A stretch of 35,746 nt of DNA from Lachnospiraceae bacterium (GCA_017544835.1 JAFYDI010000083.1:1-35746), one strand, 5' to 3'. Shown: positions 23,957-32,039, counted from the first letter of the stretch. The notes: generated from the sequence alone by a model not told the origin. Program-made: numbers and translations.

Positions 23957-23992
23957 AGCATGAAGCTGTTTATAAATAGTTTCATGCTTGTT
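23957..23992 (+). terminator. leader hairpin, possible attenuator or terminator
   Basis: AGCATGAA (23957-23964) pairs with TTCATGCT (23981-23988), followed by TGTTTT. It sits between the candidate leader peptide and the kinase-GNAT gene, so it may be an attenuator, or simply end the DtxR transcript. Confidence 0.5.
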
Positions 23993-24031
23993 TTCGTGAT
24001 TAAGCATACTATTTATAAGGAGAACATTATT

Positions 24032-25129
24032 ATGATATTTGCAGACAATTGTATAAAGAAACAGTTAAGAAACGTGTATTTTATTACAGGTACGCCTTGC
24101 GGCGGCAAGACCACGGTGTCACGGGCACTGAGCGCCAGGTACGGCATACCCGTTTACGATATCGATGAGCAGTTTCCTCATCATCTGGCTATGTCAGACC
24201 CTGAGTCGCAGCCTAACATGAACCGTAAGTTTAAGAATGCGGATGAATTCTTCGGGCGCTCCGTTTCGGAGTACAAGCAATGGCTACTTGATAATCTTCG
24301 TGAGCAGACTGATTTCATCATTCTTGATTTAATAAGGCTTTCTCAGAACGGGCCTGTCATATGCGACTGCCATCTTACGATGGATGAGATAAGACGCTTG
24401 TCGGATTCCTCGCATGCGGCGTTCATGATTACCGACCCCACGGACCTTGTGGAGACTTATTGTGACCGTCCCGACCATCAGGATTTCAGTGATTATCTTC
24501 ACAGCACTTCCGATTACGAAGCTGCCAAGAAGACTGTTACCGACACCTTATATTCGCTGAATATGACTAATTATGAGGCGATTAAGAAAAGTGAGTTTTT
24601 CTGGGTTGAGCGGGATATGTCCCGCAGCGTTTCGGATACCGTCGCGTTGGTTGAGGAGCATTTCGGCTGGAGACTTCTTAATAATTTCGAGATTAAGAAG
24701 GTTGAGAAGGATTCGGAGTTTGCGAAAGAGTTTTTATCTTTCGTGGAAAATTGCTCGTGGGTTGAAGTTCGCGACCACCTTGCAGGTCTTATTCGCAATT
24801 GGGAGTTTACCGATTGGGAGGCGATGTTTGCGGCGGTTGAAGACGGTAAGATTGTGGGAATGGCTTCGGTTCTTAAGACTGATTACTACCCGCTTCCTAA
24901 GATTACACCTTGGGTATCTTCCATATTCGTATCTGAAAGTCATCGTGGGCTTCGCATAAGCGGTAAGCTCATTGATTACGCCAATGATTATCTGCGCGGG
25001 CTTGGATTTCGCCGTAGCTACATCCCCTCGGAATTTACGGGGCTTTACGAACACTACGGATATCACTACGTTAAGGAAATCGAGAATTACGGCGGACACA
25101 CGGATCACTTGTATGTAAAGGAAATTTAG
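24032..25129 (+). CDS. P-loop kinase-GNAT acetyltransferase fusion
   Basis: The 365-residue protein has an N-terminal P-loop domain with the Walker A GTPCGGKTTVSRALS (about residues 20-34) of the adenylate/shikimate/gluconate-kinase-like type, with DIDEQF after strand 2. A GNAT domain follows in the C-terminal 140 residues (about 225-365) with VSSIFVSESHRGLRISGKLI, the acetyl-CoA-binding loop, and LYEHYGYHYVKEI. A combined kinase and acetyltransferase recalls bifunctional modifying enzymes, but the substrate is unknown. The ATG at 24032 follows AAGGAG. The leader contains a possible 10-codon peptide and hairpin. A strong terminator follows. Confidence 0.88.
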   Translation: MIFADNCIKKQLRNVYFITGTPCGGKTTVSRALSARYGIPVYDIDEQFPHHLAMSDPESQPNMNRKFKNADEFFGRSVSEYKQWLLDNLREQTDFIILDLIRLSQNGPVICDCHLTMDEIRRLSDSSHAAFMITDPTDLVETYCDRPDHQDFSDYLHSTSDYEAAKKTVTDTLYSLNMTNYEAIKKSEFFWVERDMSRSVSDTVALVEEHFGWRLLNNFEIKKVEKDSEFAKEFLSFVENCSWVEVRDHLAGLIRNWEFTDWEAMFAAVEDGKIVGMASVLKTDYYPLPKITPWVSSIFVSESHRGLRISGKLIDYANDYLRGLGFRRSYIPSEFTGLYEHYGYHYVKEIENYGGHTDHLYVKEI

Positions 25130-25148
25130 TTTTCTTGTTAAAAATTTT

Positions 25149-25185
25149 AACCTCTGTCTCGGCGAGACAGAGGTTATTTTATTTA
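25149..25185 (+). terminator. strong terminator after the kinase-GNAT gene
   Basis: Perfect 12-bp stem AACCTCTGTCTC/GAGACAGAGGTT with a GGC loop, followed by ATTTTATTT. It also faces the convergent GNAT gene, preceded there by AAAATTTT, and may work both ways. Confidence 0.92.
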
Positions 25186-25216
25186 ATGGCTATGTCGTCA
25201 AAGTATGACTATGCCG

Positions 25217-26179
25217 TCAAGGTAACTTGTGAAAACGAGGTCCCTCTTCTCCTATGACTCCGCTTGGAGCAAATCCGCACTTTTCAAGGACTCTCTGCGA
25301 TTTTTTGTTATCAGGCTCGGTCTCTGCTTCAACTCTGCCGACTCCGGGTTGCCTCAGCGCCCACGCCACAGCAGCTTCTACCGCTTCAGTCGCATATCCT
25401 TGTCCTTGGTATTCTTCCGTAATACCATAGCCGATTTCAACAGAACCGTCCGCGTTAAATCCCTTGAAACAGAGGTCTCCGATATGAGTACCGTCTTTAA
25501 GTTCAATCATCCAGATAGCATACCAGTTCCATTCTTCCGGATGGTCAAGGCAGCCTTGAAGCATTTCTTTGTATGCCTGTATCAAGATTTCATCCGTCTG
25601 CCCCGCAATATGAGCCGTCATCTCCTGTTCGGACGCAACGTGTATCGTCAGACGATTTGTCTCTATTATCGGTCTATGGTTTTCTCTTTTCAGAACCATG
25701 TTGCAGCGGTCCCAGAGTTCGTCTTTGTAAGCGAAGGCTTGGGGTGTGGTCTTACGCTCCGTGAAGCCAGCTTTTTCATAGCAACGTTTGGCTCTGGCAT
25801 TCTCAGGGAATACGTTTAAGTGAAGCGCTTGAGTGTCGAGGTTCTTAAAAGCCTGGTCAGCCGCGAGTCGGAGCATCTTACGTGCCGTTCCCTTGCCCCT
25901 GCGCTCAGGGTCCACGACGATGAACTTAAGCATACCTTCTTTGGTCTCTTGATTGTATGAATATATGAAGAAGCCTACTGCGGTGTCGCTGTCATCGGTT
26001 GCGACATACGGCGTGTCGCCAAAGTTTCGGTTACCTTCTTTTAACGTGGCTTCGAAATTCTCGTAATCGAGCGGATAGCTGAATCTGTTCGCACTCCAGA
26101 ATGCATGAGTTCGCTCGTCGGTTATCCAGGTTTTTATTGTGTCAAAGTCCTTGTCGGACTCAAATAATCGCAATTTCAT
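25217..26179 (-). CDS. tandem GNAT acetyltransferase (two domains)
   Basis: The 320-residue protein is two GNAT domains in a row. Domain 1 (about 1-160) has FIVVDPERRGKGTARKMLRL and CYEKAGFTERK. Domain 2 (about 168-320) is RimJ/RimL-like, with IETNRLTIHVASEQE, EIGYGITEEYQGQGYATEAV and RVLEKCGFAPSGV. Each keeps the acetyl-CoA-binding loop (R/Q-x-x-G-x-G/A). N-terminal amines of proteins or small amines are possible substrates; none can be fixed from sequence. The last bases carry a 19-bp imperfect direct repeat spanning the stop codon. Confidence 0.9.
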   Translation of the reverse strand: MKLRLFESDKDFDTIKTWITDERTHAFWSANRFSYPLDYENFEATLKEGNRNFGDTPYVATDDSDTAVGFFIYSYNQETKEGMLKFIVVDPERRGKGTARKMLRLAADQAFKNLDTQALHLNVFPENARAKRCYEKAGFTERKTTPQAFAYKDELWDRCNMVLKRENHRPIIETNRLTIHVASEQEMTAHIAGQTDEILIQAYKEMLQGCLDHPEEWNWYAIWMIELKDGTHIGDLCFKGFNADGSVEIGYGITEEYQGQGYATEAVEAAVAWALRQPGVGRVEAETEPDNKKSQRVLEKCGFAPSGVIGEEGPRFHKLP

Positions 26180-26290
26180 AACTGTAACCCCCCAAGTTGC
26201 TTGTAATGCTCCATTGTGCCCCCTAATGCTGTATTTAACATATTCCTAATTCTATCATAATATTGGTACTGTGTATCATAAATAATAAGC

Positions 26291-26336
26291 AATAGCGGGC
26301 CTGATTGCCATTTTCCGGGCGAATTGACCCGCTATT
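26291..26336 (-). terminator. terminator-like dyad after the winged-helix-like gene
   Basis: AATAGCGGG (26291-26299) pairs with CCCGCTATT (26328-26336), 9 bp around a 28-nt loop; on the minus strand it is followed by GCTTATTATTT. A second, smaller dyad AATCCCG/CGGGATT (26363-26382) lies nearer the stop. The rest of the 220-bp gap up to the tandem GNAT gene has no feature that I can support. Confidence 0.5.
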
Positions 26337-26399
26337 CATTCTGTTGATGTGGATGTCGACGAAATCCCGATTGGGCGGGATTGGTGAAGTTGCCTGCTT

Positions 26400-27020
26400 T
26401 TATGCGGCTTCGCCGTTAAGAATCTTTTCCATGTTGTTAACTACGTATTCCTGTGCTTCCTTGCCAAACATTACAGAAATGTAGCTTCTTCCGCCGAGGC
26501 CCGATTCTACGCGCCTGTTGGAAAGGCCAAGTTCTTTGCCTTTTTCGGTAACTGATTTGTAGTTAACTTCGAGGTCTTTGTCGTATGCTTCTTCAAGATA
26601 GCCTTCAAGCACAAGCCAGTTTAAGATTGTAGCAGCCTTTACGGGCTTGAATTCGTCGGTTTCTGCGCAGGCGTACATGTCTTTTATGAAATGCGTGACC
26701 GTGGTTTTTCCTTTGAACTTGAAATTGTCGACAATTTCAGGCGGGAAGCCAATGGGGCGGGTGTCGCGGGGCTTCTTGGGAGTTGTTGCTGTAGTCTGAG
26801 TGGGGGCTACAAACTGCATGTTCTGTGTGTGCTGTGGGCTCAACGCCTCAAATGTGAGTTTTTCCTGAAGGACTTCTTTGACCGTGAACATGGTTCTGAT
26901 TACCTCCGGGCGGTTTAAGATGCTGCCTTCTTCGGTCTCATCGCCTGTGAGCGGGTCGAGGCCCATTGCGATGTTGATTACATGGTTAAGCGCTGTTTCG
27001 ATTTGTTCTTTTTGTGTCAT
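26400..27020 (-). CDS. Lachnospiraceae-type protein, putative C-terminal winged helix
   Basis: A 206-residue soluble protein. The N-terminal part (1-65) is helical with GLDPLTGDE; a Pro/Thr/Gln-rich linker follows (about 70-85); the C-terminal part (90-200) has AATILNWLVLEGYLEEAYD and VTEKGKELGLSNRR, which read like a winged helix and remind me of helicase-associated or phage-antirepressor C-terminal domains. I know of no function. It lies 77 bp downstream of the PD-(D/E)XK-like gene, same strand, with its own SD (GGAG), so they may be cotranscribed. Confidence 0.65.
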   Translation of the reverse strand: MTQKEQIETALNHVINIAMGLDPLTGDETEEGSILNRPEVIRTMFTVKEVLQEKLTFEALSPQHTQNMQFVAPTQTTATTPKKPRDTRPIGFPPEIVDNFKFKGKTTVTHFIKDMYACAETDEFKPVKAATILNWLVLEGYLEEAYDKDLEVNYKSVTEKGKELGLSNRRVESGLGGRSYISVMFGKEAQEYVVNNMEKILNGEAA

Positions 27021-27097
27021 AGTGTCTTTCTCCTTTTAGTTGAATTGTTGTTGTATCGGATACTGTTATTTCAACTTGAGCCGCCATTTCGGCCGAT

Positions 27098-27892
27098 TCA
27101 GATAAAGTCTGCAAGAATAGATTCAAGGCTTCTTGCATCGAAGGGCGCGCCGGCGGTTTCAAAGGTCAGGAACAGATTCCGTCCGAGAACGATATTGTTT
27201 CTTTCGTAAGTTCTTACTTTGGCCACTGCATTCGCAGCGTATTCAGCATCGTCCATAATTCCAAAGTGTTCAAGCACTGCCGGTTGAAGGGTGTACTTGT
27301 TAAGAAGCGTGAAATCGGGATATATTGTTCCGTATCCCCTAAGCTCCATCGGGCACTCATACTTGTACGGAATTTCAAGAAGCCTTAGCTTATCAGCAAT
27401 CATCTTCTCTGACTTCGACCTCACCCGCTCGCCCGCTTCGGTATAAATTTCCGGATCGCCGTCTTTAAAGTCTTTGCGCTCATAAGGTGTATCAAGCCAC
27501 TCCCGAACAGCCTCTTGCCTAAGCTTAATTCTCGGATTAATCAACTGCTTTCGCGCATCGGTCAGGCTGTAGTAGACCTGTTCCAACTTAAGGCGCCCAT
27601 CTTCTTGTTGAACGCATTCCAGTGCATTGAGCCGGCTTTCAGCTTCTTTTAACAGCCGCTTATCATAATCTTTCTGTGCCAGAGCTTTAATCAATTCTTC
27701 ATCTTTCCTTCCTAAATACCTGCCGGTCATTCCCGATGTTCCTGCTCCTTCATCACAAATGTAGTATTGCGGTGTCTTACGCTTATAGTTGGTCCTTAAC
27801 CTGCCTTTTGGTGCGGCCTTGATTTCAGCGTCCAGGATTCTGATAATTCTTTCTAGTTCATTCTTTTCCCCTTTCAGAGTTATTCTTTTCAT
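27098..27892 (-). CDS. PD-(D/E)XK nuclease-like protein of unknown role
   Basis: A 264-residue soluble protein. The N-terminal half is helical and charged (KNELERIIRILDAEIKAAP, KDEELIKALAQKDYDKRLLK). The C-terminal half has GERVRSKSEKMIADKLRLL, then IPYKYECP, YGTIYPDFTLLN and AVLEHFGIMDDAEYA (about residues 155-225). The E, then PDF, then E-H-F-G order is the pattern of the nuclease-like domain found in UvrD-type helicases and related restriction-fold proteins. I recall multiple copies of this family in Lachnospiraceae genomes. The ATG at 27892 has AGGAGG at good spacing. The nine-unit dyad array begins 80 bp upstream, which may be its leader or its target. Confidence 0.75.
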   Translation of the reverse strand: MKRITLKGEKNELERIIRILDAEIKAAPKGRLRTNYKRKTPQYYICDEGAGTSGMTGRYLGRKDEELIKALAQKDYDKRLLKEAESRLNALECVQQEDGRLKLEQVYYSLTDARKQLINPRIKLRQEAVREWLDTPYERKDFKDGDPEIYTEAGERVRSKSEKMIADKLRLLEIPYKYECPMELRGYGTIYPDFTLLNKYTLQPAVLEHFGIMDDAEYAANAVAKVRTYERNNIVLGRNLFLTFETAGAPFDARSLESILADFI

Positions 27893-27972
27893 ATTAGACA
27901 CCTCCTTTCTCTTTGTATTTATTCTCCCTATTGCTTCTCAAGTCCTCAGTTTTCCTCATACAAGTGCTCTTT

Positions 27973-28516
27973 CACACCTCGTATGACTCATCTGATTCAA
28001 GGTGTGCACTCAAATGATTTTCCGGCCTTGTCTTTTCACACCTGTCGTGGCGTTTTTGCCTCAAGGAGGGCCTTTTAATGCCCATTTTGCGCAGTCTTTC
28101 ACACCTTGCTACACTTTGTTGTTATGAGGTGTGGTTTTTTTGCCTAAACAATAGGCAATATTTCACACCTTATAAAGCTAGTATTATTCAAGGTGTGAAT
28201 TACAGTCTCAGCATTTCTTGTTTTCATCACACCTCGCCGACAGTTTTTATCCTGAGGTGTGCTTTTGAGTAGTAATGTGCCTTGGATTTTTCACACCTTT
28301 TAGCTTAGGTGCTGTTTAAGGTGTGATTTTGAGCAGTAATGCACCCCAGGATTTTCACACCTCTTGGCATATGTGCTGTTAAAGGTGTGATTTTGAACAA
28401 TAACACGCCTCGGGATTTTCACACCTCTTGGCTTAAGCTCGGATAAGGTGTGCCCTTGCGCACAATTCGGAGTCGCCAGCGTCACACCTTGCAGCTTATA
28501 TCCACAAAGAGGTGTG
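27973..28516. repeat. nine-unit regular array of CACACCT/AGGTGTG dyads, period 64 bp
   Basis: Units begin at 27973, 28037, 28100, 28164, 28228, 28292, 28356, 28420 and 28483. Each is CACACCT, a 20-nt loop (19 in unit 8), and AGGTGTG; spacers between units are 30 nt (29 once). Only the right arm of unit 2 (AGGAGGG) is degenerate. Loops and spacers vary freely, although units 5 to 8 are alike. Arm sequence is identical between units, not just complementary, which suggests a binding protein. Arm centres alternate 27 and 37 bp. No coding frame here is convincing: a minus-strand frame of about 88 codons at its right end simply follows the repeats. No cas gene is present. Confidence 0.95.
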
Positions 28517-28631
28517 AATAACGGCCTCAGACATAGGACATTAATCTCAAAGCACAGCCAAAGCATGCCTTGTGCCTACAGCAATAACAACTATGTTGAA
28601 CCATGCAGCAACATAATAAAACAGTCTTGAG

Positions 28632-28682
28632 AATTCACAGGGAAGAGTCTCCCGCATGGACCGATAAGCGGTCCGTTGAATT
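28632..28682. other. small three-way-junction-like inverted repeat
   Basis: AATTCA (28632-28637) pairs with TGAATT (28677-28682). Inside lie a GGGA/TCCC hairpin (28640-28653) and a perfect GGACCG/CGGTCC hairpin (28658-28674). It lies between the array and the GH39 gene in 343 bp without genes. The remainder of that gap is AT-rich, except for the GC-rich stems at 28757-28845. Confidence 0.45.
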
Positions 28683-28774
28683 AACAGTATCTAGATTAGC
28701 ATTGTAACATGAAATCGAAATATGTAAAGAGTAATTTTCTTAACCAGACGTCACAAGGCGGCCAAAGAAAGTCC

Positions 28775-28845
28775 GGCGGGCGCGAGGCAAAAAGCCCCCC
28801 GACAGCACGCCGCCTCAATATAAAGCAGCGCCCGCCGAGGGGCTT
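28775..28845 (-). terminator. GC-rich terminator region after GH39, with interleaved stems
   Basis: On the minus strand AAGCCCC (28839-28845) pairs with GGGGCTT (28792-28798), followed by TTTT (28787-28791). A second pairing, GGCGGGCGC (28828-28836) with GCGCCCGCC (28775-28783), is interleaved with it, so the two are alternatives or a pseudoknot. Function beyond termination is not evident. Confidence 0.6.
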
Positions 28846-28859
28846 CACAGATTCAACAA

Positions 28860-30353
28860 TCAGTGGAATGTAATGACCTTTTCGTAGTCATAGCCACGAT
28901 CGGGAGTGAATGAGCGCTCCTCGAGTTCAAAGTACACTACACCGTTCTTCTTAACAGTCACAGGTGCAACTGCAACGCTGTCGCCGCCGGCAGTAACTAC
29001 AGAGCTCTGCGCCAACGGATAGGCCGAAGACCTGATTAAGTCCACAACCTCTTTCGAAGGATTGGCGGGCTCGCCGAGATCATGCCATAACTTCAAGGGA
29101 TTGCAGCACTCCTCATCAACAGTCTTGGTCACGAGCGTATATTCGCGGCCGTCAACAGGCAATTCAAACTCGCGCGTAAATTCCTCGCCGTCGATATTCC
29201 ACACAACGCCGGCATATCCCTTTAAAGACTTCACAATCACGGAATTCTTATCCTTAAGCACGCACTCGCTGCCCTTTAACTTAAGCTTCTTGTAAAAAGC
29301 AAACGTCCAGAAAGTAGGCTTGGGAATACATCCGTGAGCCACAAGACCGAAACCGCCGTGGAAAGGAGTATACGGAACGCCCTGCTCCTCAAACACATCT
29401 CCGAAAGTCCAGTACGAATATGATTCGTTCATATCTCCGAGACGTGATAACTGCTCCGCAAGATAAGCCGCATTCAAATTCGTATCATGAATAACTCCCT
29501 TAGGCGTATACGAAGTACTGAACTCCGTAATATGAATAGGCGTACCCTTAAACTCGTCAAAAGAATCGATAATATCTCTTGATGACTGCAGATTAGCCAT
29601 TCTCTCATCTGCATCCTGAAGCTTGGAATAGTCGTAATGTCCGATGTTCTCGGGAAACTCTACGCAATAGTGATGGCGCGTAACGGAATCGGGCTTCAAG
29701 CCGTTCTTCTTACAGAACTCAAGAAACTCACGAATCCACACATCGTCACGCACACCGCACACAGCAGGTCCGCCGACCTTAAACCGAGAGTCATACTCCT
29801 TAATCGCAGTAAAGGTCTCCTTGAAGAGCTTAAAATACTTCTCCATATCGGCTTTATACCAGAATCCGGGGAGGTTAGGCTCATTCCAGACCTCGATGGG
29901 CCAGTCAAGCACTTCCTCGCCATAACGACTGCGCAAGTGCTTAAGCAAAGCCACTACCATATCCGTCCAAAGCTTATAGTCCTTAGGTGGCGTGGTGTTA
30001 CCCTTCCAGTAAAAAATCGTCTGCGTACCGCTTGCCATCTTGCCCGGCATAAATCCAAGCTCAAGAAAAGGCCTGATACCAAGCTCCAAATACTTATCAA
30101 ATATACGATCGATATACGTATAATTGTACTCAACCTTCGTCTCGCCGTTCTCCTCGTACTCATGGTAAATCGCCACATCGTCGGAGAACAATCCGTGACC
30201 TCTGATATGCTTAAATCCAATCTCCTCCTGCGCAAGCTTTAACTCGTCAAGATACTCGGAAGTAAGCGCAAGCCCAAGTCTTCCCGTACCCACACAGAAG
30301 TCAACATTGTTGTAAAAAGAAAATCTCTTATCCTTTTCAATCTTAACTTTCAT
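28860..30353 (-). CDS. GH39 beta-xylosidase, intracellular
   Basis: The 497-residue protein has no signal peptide and acts on imported xylo-oligosaccharides. GH39 features: the acid/base N157-E158 in EVWNEPNLPGFW, RHHYC near 225, and the nucleophile E276 in IHITEFSTSYTP, in an (alpha/beta)8 barrel, then a C-terminal beta-sandwich (about 385-497). The length is right for XynB-type enzymes. It complements the GH51 enzyme at 4564-6066 in arabinoxylan breakdown, though 22 kb away and under its own control. The SD is weak (GAGAG). Confidence 0.92.
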   Translation of the reverse strand: MKVKIEKDKRFSFYNNVDFCVGTGRLGLALTSEYLDELKLAQEEIGFKHIRGHGLFSDDVAIYHEYEENGETKVEYNYTYIDRIFDKYLELGIRPFLELGFMPGKMASGTQTIFYWKGNTTPPKDYKLWTDMVVALLKHLRSRYGEEVLDWPIEVWNEPNLPGFWYKADMEKYFKLFKETFTAIKEYDSRFKVGGPAVCGVRDDVWIREFLEFCKKNGLKPDSVTRHHYCVEFPENIGHYDYSKLQDADERMANLQSSRDIIDSFDEFKGTPIHITEFSTSYTPKGVIHDTNLNAAYLAEQLSRLGDMNESYSYWTFGDVFEEQGVPYTPFHGGFGLVAHGCIPKPTFWTFAFYKKLKLKGSECVLKDKNSVIVKSLKGYAGVVWNIDGEEFTREFELPVDGREYTLVTKTVDEECCNPLKLWHDLGEPANPSKEVVDLIRSSAYPLAQSSVVTAGGDSVAVAPVTVKKNGVVYFELEERSFTPDRGYDYEKVITFH

Positions 30354-30452
30354 ACCAATCTCTCACTTTACTTTAAATTAGCGCCCACCCGCAGGAAGGC
30401 GCCATGAAACTCAATATAGTTATCGCGGCCAAAGAACACGCGCGCGAAGCCT

Positions 30453-31985
30453 CTACCTCTGTCGACGGTCCTTACCCGTCTGCTGGTAGTAAGCTCTCTT
30501 ATCCTTGTACATTGCTTCATCCGCAATGCCTATAATCTCTTCAATGTTGCATTCGGGATTGTCAGCCGACTTGCCGACACCCACGGACATAGTCAGATGG
30601 TTGCCGTAAGAATCGCTCCACTCCGACAAATGCTTACGAAGAAGTGCCACAACCTCCTCATCGGGGAAATTGGTAGCACGGATAATTGCCGCAAATTCAT
30701 CGCCGCCCACGCGGAACACGTTACCGTAATTGCCCATCGTCATCTTAAGGCAATCTGCGGCGCCTCGTATATAATCATCTCCGGCCTGGTGACCGTATGT
30801 ATCGTTAACATGCTTAAGACCGTTAACGTCCATGGAAAATACAATGACATTGTTCGGAAGCTGACCGTTAACCCGCTCTGCAATAATACTGTCAACCTCT
30901 GCCTCGTACGCATGACGATTGCCGATGCCGGTAAGCTCATCGGTCATGGCTCTGGCTCTGTATTGCTTCTCCATTTCATATGCCATCATTTCGCCTATTA
31001 CTTCATGGCGGCGAATCTCGCAGTCATTGTCGTAATACGCCCTTAAAGTGGCAAAATAATCATTATGGATACCCGCATACTTAACTCTGTCCACCTTGAT
31101 ATCGTTAATCAAAAGACTGTACATCTCAAGCTTGTCGGCAATAATCTCCGATGCATTTATCATCGAAAGAACATATTCCGTAAGCTTTTCCGGGGCAACA
31201 TCATTCTTAATCCACTTAAAAATGGGTACAACCATCTCCGCATAATCGGCGGTAAGTCCGGTACGAAAAGCACCGTTCTCCATCAGCTCGCAGACCTCTC
31301 TGACATACTCTCTCGTAGGCTCTCTGTCCGAATCGATTAAAGCCTCCGAACCAAGTACGTACAGCTTAACTATGCTCATTACACCTTCATCAAGAGAATT
31401 CTCGGGATACCTTGACACGCTCTTTCTGAAATACTCATATTCTTTCCTGCGTCCCATATAGGCGTAAGCCTGCATAAGATTACAGTCAATCATTATAAGA
31501 TTTCTGGCCGGAAGGTCGCAGACGTTGGAGAAAACACGCATGGCCTCGACATACTTCTCCGCTTCCTTGGTAAGGCCGCAGCCCATGAATATATCAATGG
31601 CCTGAGACAGGCACGCGCCCATACAGAAATCGGGCACCTCGCCCAAATCCATAATCTTATTGACTATGCGCACGCACTCGGAGTAGGAATTAACCAGCGT
31701 ATAGTACTCCATCTCCTTAAGATACAGGTACGGTAAATGAAGCTTCTTAAGATCTGCCTTGCCCTGAACAGTAGCTATATACATCTGATTGCACAGGTGC
31801 AAATCGTCCAGGAAAGGATTCCCTTCAAACCTGCCAAGTGCGAATCCGAAGCGCAGGAACTCACTGACGTACAAAGCCTCGCCCTCTGCGTCTTCTTTAA
31901 AAATCTCTATTGCTTCAAGGAACTCCTCCTTGGACATTTCCCTGTTGCCGTTTTTGATGTATTCGCTGATATCGTTAATGGTCAT
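30453..31985 (-). CDS. cytoplasmic diguanylate cyclase (GGDEF) with helical repeat sensor
   Basis: The 510-residue protein makes cyclic di-GMP from GTP. The first 330 residues are all-helical, TPR-like, without membrane segments. The GGDEF domain (about 345-500) has MTDELTGIGNRHAYE, FSMDVNGLKHVNDTYGHQAGDDYI and the intact active site RVGGDEFAAI. No RxxD product-inhibition site is seen before GGDEF, so feedback by c-di-GMP is probably absent. No EAL domain or c-di-GMP riboswitch is nearby. SD GGAG. Confidence 0.9.
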   Translation of the reverse strand: MTINDISEYIKNGNREMSKEEFLEAIEIFKEDAEGEALYVSEFLRFGFALGRFEGNPFLDDLHLCNQMYIATVQGKADLKKLHLPYLYLKEMEYYTLVNSYSECVRIVNKIMDLGEVPDFCMGACLSQAIDIFMGCGLTKEAEKYVEAMRVFSNVCDLPARNLIMIDCNLMQAYAYMGRRKEYEYFRKSVSRYPENSLDEGVMSIVKLYVLGSEALIDSDREPTREYVREVCELMENGAFRTGLTADYAEMVVPIFKWIKNDVAPEKLTEYVLSMINASEIIADKLEMYSLLINDIKVDRVKYAGIHNDYFATLRAYYDNDCEIRRHEVIGEMMAYEMEKQYRARAMTDELTGIGNRHAYEAEVDSIIAERVNGQLPNNVIVFSMDVNGLKHVNDTYGHQAGDDYIRGAADCLKMTMGNYGNVFRVGGDEFAAIIRATNFPDEEVVALLRKHLSEWSDSYGNHLTMSVGVGKSADNPECNIEEIIGIADEAMYKDKRAYYQQTGKDRRQR

Positions 31986-32039
31986 AACTGCTCCGCAACG
32001 TTTTTCTTAAAGTATACAGAATACCTATTAAAAAACCTG

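Noticed and set aside
27973-28516. CRISPR array (64-bp period, dyad repeats, 20-30 nt variable parts)
   Set aside because: The conserved part is split into two 7-bp arms, both intervening segments vary, units 5-8 resemble each other throughout, and no cas gene is nearby. It also does not fit TIGR arrays (period and spacer lengths differ, no Nop-domain protein).
28300-28566. 88-codon minus-strand reading frame through the array
   Set aside because: Its sequence is simply the repeat units translated; no SD and no domain.
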